NCBI RefSeq assembly: GCF_041075285.1
Contig: NZ_CP163512.1
Span: 186,001 to 250,000, forward strand
Source of the DNA: Providencia rettgeri
Lineage (GTDB): Bacteria > Pseudomonadota > Gammaproteobacteria > Enterobacterales > Enterobacteriaceae
Length of the DNA stretch: 64,000 bases
Reading direction: 5' to 3'
The notes under the pieces are model-generated. The model saw only the letters and a list, made by a program, of their open reading frames with translations. It did no database searches and was not told where the DNA came from. The position numbers and the translations under genes are program-made. Below are positions 58,576-64,000 of this stretch, one piece after another (positions within the stretch are counted from its first letter, which is position 1; each line of letters starts with the position of its first letter).

Positions 58576-60141
58576 TTGATCCCGGACGTATCGAAAGCGC
58601 TCTCATGGTTAGAGGCGCACCCAGAAACATTAAATGGTATCCAACGTGGTATTGAACGTGAAACATTGCGTGTGACCCCGACAGGCTCAATTGCAGAAAC
58701 ATTGCATCCTGAAGGGCTGGGACAAGCTTTAACACATAAATGGATCACGACAGATTTTGCGGAGTCCTTACTCGAATTTATTACTCCTGTAGATAAAAGT
58801 ATTAGTCATAACTTGGCTTTTCTCAGGGATTTACATCGCTATACTGCGCGTCACCTTCAGAATGAAAGAATGTGGCCACTCAGTATGCCGTGCTTTATCG
58901 AAAGTGAAGATAAAATCACTCTTGCTCAATATGGCTCTTCTAACGTCGGGCGTTTTAAAACCTTGTACCGTGAAGGCCTTAAAAATCGTTATGGCGCATT
59001 GATGCAGACGATAGCAGGGGTGCATTATAACTTCTCTTTGCCAACTGAATTTTGGCAGGCATGGGCTGGTGTTGATGATCCAGAAAGCGAAATCGGTAAA
59101 GAAAAAATTTCTGATGGTTATTTACGTTTGATCAGAAACTACTATCGTTTCGGTTGGGTGATCCCGTATCTATTTGGTGCGTCGCCGGCGATCTGTGGTT
59201 CTTTCTTAAAAGATAGAGACACCGCATTAACATTTGATAGAACCGAATGTGGTACTTACTATTTACCTTATGCGACATCTTTGCGCATGAGTGACTTGGG
59301 TTACACCAATAAATCACAAAGTGATTTGAATATTACATTCAATAAGTTGAGTGAATACGTTGAAAATCTGAAAAAAGCCATTCACAAACCTTCCGTTGAG
59401 TTTGAAAAACTGGGGGTGAAAAAAGATGGCAAGTATATTCAGCTCAACACTAACGTGCTGCAAATTGAAAATGAACTCTATGCACCAATTAGGCCTAAAC
59501 GCGTCCCTAAAGGTACAGAGTCGCCTTCTGACGCGTTATTACGTGGTGGTATTGAATATATTGAAGTCCGTTCATTGGACATCAACCCATTCAGTGCAAT
59601 TGGTGTGAATGATACACAAGCCCGTTTTGTTGATCTATTCTTAATATGGTGTGTGCTTGCAGATGCGCCAGAAATGAATGCACAGGAGCTTGATTGTTGC
59701 CGCCAAAACTGGAATCGTGTGATCCTTGAAGGGCGCAAACCAGGCCAAGTGATTGGTTTTGGTTGTGGTAGCGAAATGAAACCGCTAGTGGAAGTAGGGC
59801 AGCAGTTATTTAATGACTTGATCCGTGTTGCTGAAGTGCTTGACACATGCTGTGATGCAAAATACCAAGATGTTTGTCATCAATTTGTTGCGATGTTTGA
59901 GGATCCAACGCTGACATACTCGGCTCTCGTCATGGACGAGATGTTAGAAAAAGGCATTGGTGGTTATGGGTTAGAATTAGCTGAGAAATATTTTGAACAG
60001 TTAATCAATGAGCCATACGAAGTGATTACAGAAGCGCAATTTGAGCAAGCAAGGTTAGCTTCTATTGAGAAGCAAAGAAGGATGGAGCAGAGCGAAACTG
60101 AACCTTTTGAAGACTATTTGCGCATTCATGCTGGACGCTAA
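58576..60141 (+). CDS. gshA: Glutamate-cysteine ligase
   Basis: A 521-residue ATP-dependent enzyme that makes gamma-glutamylcysteine, the first and rate-limiting step of glutathione synthesis. [42 protein letters not shown] and [17 protein letters not shown] hold ATP- and metal-binding residues. The start codon is TTG at 58576 (TTG ATC CCG GAC), with GGGAGG 6 bases upstream; E. coli gshA is recalled to use TTG at the same position. gshB is at 18.0-18.9 kb. Confidence 0.96.
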   Translation: MIPDVSKALSWLEAHPETLNGIQRGIERETLRVTPTGSIAETLHPEGLGQALTHKWITTDFAESLLEFITPVDKSISHNLAFLRDLHRYTARHLQNERMWPLSMPCFIESEDKITLAQYGSSNVGRFKTLYREGLKNRYGALMQTIAGVHYNFSLPTEFWQAWAGVDDPESEIGKEKISDGYLRLIRNYYRFGWVIPYLFGASPAICGSFLKDRDTALTFDRTECGTYYLPYATSLRMSDLGYTNKSQSDLNITFNKLSEYVENLKKAIHKPSVEFEKLGVKKDGKYIQLNTNVLQIENELYAPIRPKRVPKGTESPSDALLRGGIEYIEVRSLDINPFSAIGVNDTQARFVDLFLIWCVLADAPEMNAQELDCCRQNWNRVILEGRKPGQVIGFGCGSEMKPLVEVGQQLFNDLIRVAEVLDTCCDAKYQDVCHQFVAMFEDPTLTYSALVMDEMLEKGIGGYGLELAEKYFEQLINEPYEVITEAQFEQARLASIEKQRRMEQSETEPFEDYLRIHAGR

Positions 60142-60142
60142 A

Positions 60143-60216
60143 AGAAAATGGCCACTCAAGGTGGCCAAATAAAAATCTCTTAGAGAATTAGGGATGATAA
60201 CAATTGCGCGTCTTTC
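60143..60216 (-). ncRNA. micA: MicA small RNA
   Basis: On the reverse strand between gshA and luxS the transcript would begin GAAAGACGCGCAATTGTTAT, matching the E. coli MicA 5' end, which is the ompA-pairing seed. It ends with a TGGCCAC/GTGGCCA stem and a TTTTCTTT tail, like the MicA terminator. The middle differs: the stretch after CATCCC is shorter and AT-rich. MicA is an Hfq-dependent, sigma-E-induced repressor of ompA and other envelope mRNAs. A good sigma-E promoter lies just upstream. Confidence 0.9.
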
Positions 60217-60222
60217 ATTAAT

Positions 60223-60250
60223 TCAGACTTCATGTTTTCAAAATAGTTTC
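60223..60250 (-). promoter_or_regulatory. Sigma-E promoter of micA
   Basis: On the reverse strand GAAACT (60245-60250) and GTCTGA (60223-60228) are 16 bases apart, and the -10 element lies six bases before the predicted first base of MicA at 60216. These fit the sigma-E consensus GGAACTT / GTCTAA. Confidence 0.75.
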
Positions 60251-60295
60251 ATTTATTTTCAAAATAAATTTTTTAATTTTTGAGGAGGTCACGAA

Positions 60296-60811
60296 ATGCC
60301 ATTATTAGATAGCTTTACTGTCGATCATACTCGCATGGCAGCCCCCGCTGTCCGCGTGGCAAAAACGATGAAAACGCCAAGTGGTGACACCATCACTGTT
60401 TTTGATTTGCGCTTTACTGTGCCAAATGAAGAAGCCATGACAGAAAAAGGCACTCATACATTAGAACACTTGTTTGCTGGTTTTATGCGTGATCACCTCA
60501 ACGGTGATGGTGTTGAAATTATCGATATCTCCCCGATGGGTTGCCGCACAGGCTTTTACATGAGTTTAATTGGCCAACCAACTGAACAACGCGTTGCTGA
60601 TGCGTGGAAAGCGGCTATGGAAGATGTGCTGAACGTAAAGGATCAAAACAAAATCCCTGAGTTGAATGTGTATCAGTGCGGGACTTATAAGATGCATTCA
60701 CTGGCAGAAGCTCAGCAAATTGCACGTAATGTGTTGTCATCAAATATTGGTATTAATAAAAATGATGAACTCGCATTGCCAGAAGAAAAATTGAAACAGC
60801 TTCACGTTTAG
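60296..60811 (+). CDS. luxS: S-ribosylhomocysteine lyase
   Basis: A 171-residue metalloenzyme that splits S-ribosylhomocysteine to homocysteine and DPD, the precursor of autoinducer-2. The metal motif is [12 protein letters not shown] (HxxEH), GCRTGFYMS holds the catalytic cysteine and CGTYKMHS supplies the third metal ligand. GAGGAGG lies before the ATG. The gshA-micA-luxS arrangement is as in E. coli; MicA is transcribed away from luxS. Confidence 0.96.
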   Translation: MPLLDSFTVDHTRMAAPAVRVAKTMKTPSGDTITVFDLRFTVPNEEAMTEKGTHTLEHLFAGFMRDHLNGDGVEIIDISPMGCRTGFYMSLIGQPTEQRVADAWKAAMEDVLNVKDQNKIPELNVYQCGTYKMHSLAEAQQIARNVLSSNIGINKNDELALPEEKLKQLHV

Positions 60812-60836
60812 TCTCAGAGATCCATTCATAAATATC

Positions 60837-60869
60837 AAAAAGCGCCTTGGGTCATACTGGCGCTTTTTT
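60837..60869. terminator. Bidirectional terminator between luxS and yfjD
   Basis: AAAAAGCGCC pairs with GGCGCTTTTT across a twelve-base loop, with A-run and T-run at the two sides. It lies between converging genes. Confidence 0.88.
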
Positions 60870-60879
60870 AGAGGAAAAC

Positions 60880-62166
60880 TTATAGATCAGGGACTTGAGA
60901 GCTAAAGGTGAGTGGGGTGATCCTCACCTGCTTGATGGTGTTTTCATTCATGGCTAACACTTCTATCATATAATGACCCACCACGATTTGCTCTTCAAGT
61001 TGTGGAATATCACCAACAACCTCTAACACCATGCCATTAACCGTTCTAGGACCCTCTACAGGCAAATTCCAATCAAATGCCTTATTCAGGTCTCGAATAT
61101 TGGCTGAGCCGTCCACAAGGACGCTACCATCGCTTTGAGGCAATACCTCTTCCGCTAATGACGGCGACATTGATGTTGTAAAATCACCGACGATTTCTTC
61201 TAAAATATCTTCTACAGTGATAAGGCCTTGAATTTCACCGTACTCATCGACAATAATTCCTAATTTTTCTTTCTTGTGTTGAAAATTAATGAGCTGAACA
61301 TTTAGTGGCGTACTATTTGGGATAAAATAAATATTGTCCGCGGCTTTAATGAGGTTCTGCTTGTTAAATTCACGTTTTTCCATCATCAATCGATAAGCTT
61401 CTCGAACGCGTAAAATCCCGATTGAATCATCAAGGGAATCGCGGTAAAGCACAATACGACCGTGAGGGGAATGGGTTAACTGCCTGATGATTGACTTCCA
61501 ATCATCATTCACATCAATTCCGACAATTTCGTTCCTTGGTAGCATGATATCGCCGACAGTCACCTTGTCTAAATCCAGTATGGAAATCAACATATCTTGA
61601 TTACGACGGCTAATTTTATGTTTTGATTCGTTAACGATAGTTCGCAGCTCTTCTTTGTTAACGGCGTCTGTACGCGCCGTTAATGAACGAATGCCTAAAC
61701 AGCGTAAAAGTAGCGCGGAAATGGTATTAAATGTCCATACCACTGGCATCATTATGATCTGCAAGGGCTTTAGAAAATAGCTACTTGGAAAGGCAATTTT
61801 TTCTGGGTAGAGTGCGGCTAATGTTTTTGGCATGACTTCAGCAAAAATGAGGATCACAAACGTTAAGATCCCTGTTGCCATTGCGACACCCGCATTGCCA
61901 TATAAACGCATACCAATGATGGTGGCTAAGGCAGAAGCGACGATATTAATTAAGTTATTGCCAATCAGGACAAGGCTGAGGAGTTTATCTGGATGTTTGA
62001 GTAGCTTTTCGACACGTATTGCCGAGCGATTGCCTTGTTTTGCTAAATGTTTTAAGCGATAACGATTTAATGTCATCATGCCTGTCTCCGAGGCAGAGAA
62101 GTAGGCTGACATTAAAATTAAAACAATCAGTATGATGATTAGCGTACTGGTAGACACATCATCCAA
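60880..62166 (-). CDS. yfjD: CNNM/CorC-family membrane protein YfjD (CorB)
   Basis: A 428-residue protein: an N-terminal DUF21 membrane domain with four hydrophobic segments (SAYFSASETGMMTLNRYRL), a tandem CBS domain (about 195-320, with IMLPRNEIVGID and GIIVDEYGEIQGLITVEDILEE), and a C-terminal CorC_HlyC domain. The family is tied to magnesium and cobalt efflux or homeostasis. The start is probably TTG at 62166, with AAGGAA upstream and alignment to the E. coli N-terminus; GTG at 62157 is possible. It follows ypjD by 41 bases. Confidence 0.9.
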   Translation of the reverse strand: MDDVSTSTLIIILIVLILMSAYFSASETGMMTLNRYRLKHLAKQGNRSAIRVEKLLKHPDKLLSLVLIGNNLINIVASALATIIGMRLYGNAGVAMATGILTFVILIFAEVMPKTLAALYPEKIAFPSSYFLKPLQIIMMPVVWTFNTISALLLRCLGIRSLTARTDAVNKEELRTIVNESKHKISRRNQDMLISILDLDKVTVGDIMLPRNEIVGIDVNDDWKSIIRQLTHSPHGRIVLYRDSLDDSIGILRVREAYRLMMEKREFNKQNLIKAADNIYFIPNSTPLNVQLINFQHKKEKLGIIVDEYGEIQGLITVEDILEEIVGDFTTSMSPSLAEEVLPQSDGSVLVDGSANIRDLNKAFDWNLPVEGPRTVNGMVLEVVGDIPQLEEQIVVGHYMIEVLAMNENTIKQVRITPLTFSSQVPDL

Positions 62167-62207
62167 AACAAGGTTCCTTATGACAAAATAGGGAGGCGAA
62201 TAAAAAT

Positions 62208-62999
62208 TTAAGGTATCATAAACTGTTGGAGTAAACGGTTACCAAAAAAAGCCATGGTCAAAATGATTGAGCCAGCGACGTGGAAAAATAATACGCGTTT
62301 TCCGCGCCAACCACCGAGGAAATGTCCCCAAAGCAAGGTAATATAGACAAACCAAGCAATTACCGATAATACAGATTTATGTACATTTTCTTTATCAAAG
62401 ATATTATCCATATAGATAAAACCCGTGCATAAAGTCAGCGTGAGTAAGATGACACCCACTTGAGTGATATGGAACATTTTACGTTCTACCACCATCATCG
62501 GTGGCATATCAGGACTGAATTTTAAGGTTTTATTTTTAAGTTGATGATCAATTAGCGCAACTTGAAATGCATATAAGGCAGCGATAAGTAACGTGGCATA
62601 GCTTAGTAAGGCTAAACCAATATGCACAAATAAAGGGACACTGGCTTCTAAGTGAGTAATAAACTCCCCAGGCATAATGGTCGAAAGCAATAAGTTAATG
62701 ATAGCAAAGCTGTACACTATCGGGGTCAAATACCACGCTTTTCCACAATAGGCGACAACCGTCATAATGATGCACATCAGTAAACTCACCGCAGAACCGA
62801 GGTTCAACAAGGTGAGATTCTGTCCTTCGGCTTCACTAAAAATAAGTAATTTTAAGGTGATGGCGTGGGTCACTAACGCAACAATGGCAAGTAGCATTGC
62901 CAAACGGCGATAAAGTGGTTGTTTGCGCACTTGGCCTGGGACGATCAGCAGCAGGCTAATCATGTATGTACAAACTGCTATGACTGCAAATACGGGCAT
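62208..62999 (-). CDS. ypjD: YpjD, cytochrome c assembly (CcsA/HemX-like) membrane protein
   Basis: A 263-residue inner-membrane protein with about eight hydrophobic segments. It belongs to the CcmC/CcsA/HemX superfamily, related to heme handling; HIGLALLSYATLLIAALYA, ERKMFHITQVGV and LLWGHFLGGWRGKR include the conserved histidines. The actual role in enteric bacteria is unclear. It is divergent from ffh across a 375-bp gap, as in E. coli. Confidence 0.9.
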   Translation of the reverse strand: MPVFAVIAVCTYMISLLLIVPGQVRKQPLYRRLAMLLAIVALVTHAITLKLLIFSEAEGQNLTLLNLGSAVSLLMCIIMTVVAYCGKAWYLTPIVYSFAIINLLLSTIMPGEFITHLEASVPLFVHIGLALLSYATLLIAALYAFQVALIDHQLKNKTLKFSPDMPPMMVVERKMFHITQVGVILLTLTLCTGFIYMDNIFDKENVHKSVLSVIAWFVYITLLWGHFLGGWRGKRVLFFHVAGSIILTMAFFGNRLLQQFMIP

Positions 63000-63374
63000 A
63001 GTATAGTGTCGATATTCATTTTTAGTGGAAAGTTATTTCATAGTATAACTTGTACAAGTTCAGGCTCCAACTATTGGGCGAACCAATTGTGGTATATTCG
63101 CGATAGATAGCATTTCATGTATCTTTTTATTTCACTGATGGTAGTGAAATCAATGCTATCATAGCCTGTATAATCTGTTTCAAACAGAGGGCAGCGAAAA
63201 AATAGCGGATGTGGTACACTCAGGAAAATAATTTTTATTGTAGTTTTTCCTTCATTTGATTGAAGGTTTGATACTTATAATTCAACTTGTTGAACCTAAA
63301 ACACTTGAAATGAGGTGTTTTAGCAACCAGATCAGGCTAAACATCGGCCCATCAACAGAATTGAGCTAAGACAT
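63000..63374. promoter_or_regulatory. Divergent ypjD/ffh control region with leader hairpins
   Basis: A 375-bp gap without a gene. A TATAAT near 63170 could be a -10 element for ffh, with no good -35. Near the ffh start, CTAAAACAC (63296-63304) pairs perfectly with GTGTTTTAG (63315-63323), and TTCAA/TTGAA flank a CTTG just before it, so the ffh leader is likely to be structured. Confidence 0.45.
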
Positions 63375-64000
63375 ATGTTTGATAATTTAACCGACAGACT
63401 CTCGCGCACGTTGCGCAATATCAGCGGACGTGGGCGTCTCACTGATGACAATATTAAAGACACATTACGCGAAGTTCGCATGGCATTGCTGGAAGCTGAC
63501 GTGGCATTGCCAGTTGTCCGTGAATTTATCCAGAAAGTCAAAGAAAATGCAGTTGGTCAAGATGTTAATAAAAGCCTAACACCGGGCCAAGAGTTCATTA
63601 AAATTGTTCAAAATGAACTCACTCGGGCGATGGGGGAAGAAAACCATCAACTGAACTTATCGGCTCAGCCGCCAGCGGTTGTATTAATGGCAGGTTTGCA
63701 AGGTGCCGGTAAAACCACCAGTGTTGCAAAACTTGGTAAGCACTTAAAAGAAAAACAAAAGAAAAAAGTTTTAGTCGTCTCTGCTGACGTATATCGCCCC
63801 GCAGCGATCAAACAACTTGAAACGTTAGCGGCATCTGTGGGGATTGATTTCTTCCCATCGGATGTGCAAGAAAAGCCCGCAGTTATCGTGCAAAAGGCCT
63901 TAAAACACGCACAACTTCAATTTTACGATGTGTTATTAGTGGATACCGCCGGTCGCTTACACGTTGATGAAGCGATGATGGAAGAAATCCAAGAGGTCCA
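63375..64000 (+). CDS. ffh: Signal recognition particle protein Ffh (partial, 5' part)
   Basis: The first 208 residues are present; the gene continues past the right edge. Ffh with 4.5S RNA binds signal sequences of membrane proteins and brings ribosomes to FtsY. The N domain (MFDNLTDRLSRTLRNISGRG) and most of the G domain are seen: the P-loop GLQGAGKTTS at about 105-114, VSADVYRPAAIKQLE and DTAGRLHVDE. It is near-identical to E. coli in these motifs. The ribosome site before the ATG is weak. Confidence 0.97.
   Translation, partial: MFDNLTDRLSRTLRNISGRGRLTDDNIKDTLREVRMALLEADVALPVVREFIQKVKENAVGQDVNKSLTPGQEFIKIVQNELTRAMGEENHQLNLSAQPPAVVLMAGLQGAGKTTSVAKLGKHLKEKQKKKVLVVSADVYRPAAIKQLETLAASVGIDFFPSDVQEKPAVIVQKALKHAQLQFYDVLLVDTAGRLHVDEAMMEEIQEV

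Noticed and set aside
63175..63189. TCTGTTTCAAACAGA palindrome before ffh, considered as a LexA box
   Set aside because: The spacing between CTGT and ACAG is five bases, not eight.

Overview
The window looks like chromosomal DNA of a member of the Morganellaceae, most probably Providencia. It is AT-rich. Almost every protein resembles its Escherichia coli counterpart, with the same order inside several blocks (rsmE-gshB-yqgE-ruvX-yggS-yggT-rdgB-hemW; mutY-yggX-mltC; fadE-gmhA-yafJ-yafK; gpt-frsA-crl-proBA; recA-alaS-csrA-tRNA-Ser-tRNA-Arg; gshA-micA-luxS; yfjD-ypjD-ffh). It also carries a complete Na+-NQR operon, which E. coli lacks. The genus is inferred from memory of homologues, not from a search. 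No prophage, plasmid, CRISPR array or intact insertion sequence is visible.

Layout. 0-5.4 kb is accessory metabolism: a zinc alcohol/polyol dehydrogenase followed by the first codons of an exported protein, with two GACGTC-centred palindromes upstream; then a Dcu-type C4-dicarboxylate transporter, an aspartate/glutamate racemase and a divergent HypT-like LysR regulator. 5.4-12.5 kb holds tRNA-Phe, mltC-yggX-mutY, trmB-yggL-glsB-yggN and a probably Fur-controlled siderophore-binding protein. 12.9-19.6 kb is a long leftward housekeeping run from rsmE to hemW. 19.9-25.8 kb is more variable: an orphan prepilin peptidase, a DsbA-like protein, an exported metallo-beta-lactamase-fold protein with a divergent LysR regulator, then lysR/lysA. 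26.0-31.0 kb is fadE (with a FadR box), gmhA, yafJ and yafK. 31.4-38.7 kb is nqrABCDEF-apbE-nqrM. 38.8-48.5 kb holds a degenerate glycerophosphodiesterase-like protein, dinB, pepD, gpt, frsA, crl, proBA and aroL. 48.8-56.8 kb holds aas-lplT-pncC, recA and alaS. 57-64 kb holds csrA, a tRNA-Ser/3x tRNA-Arg cluster, gshA, the antisense-strand sRNA micA with its sigma-E promoter, luxS, yfjD, ypjD and the 5' part of ffh.

Working together. Glutathione synthesis is complete (gshA, gshB). NqrA-F form the Na+-pumping NADH:quinone oxidoreductase, with ApbE attaching FMN to NqrB and NqrC and NqrM helping iron-centre maturation. Aas and LplT recycle lysophospholipid. ProB, ProA and ProC, all in the window, make proline from glutamate. 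RecA and DinB carry SOS boxes. The Dcu transporter, racemase and HypT-like regulator look like one small aspartate/dicarboxylate unit.

The most unusual content outside genes is a three-copy miniature repeat (12482-12752, 48512-48652, 57296-57572) with related terminal inverted repeats starting GGGGCTGTTTATC. Two copies are about 270-277 bp; one is an internally deleted 141-bp form. A covarying internal hairpin links the long copies. No clearly new multi-gene system was found. The best leads are this repeat family, the paired palindromic operators, the altered HypT-like sensor, the degenerate GDPD protein and the hairpin in the nqr leader.
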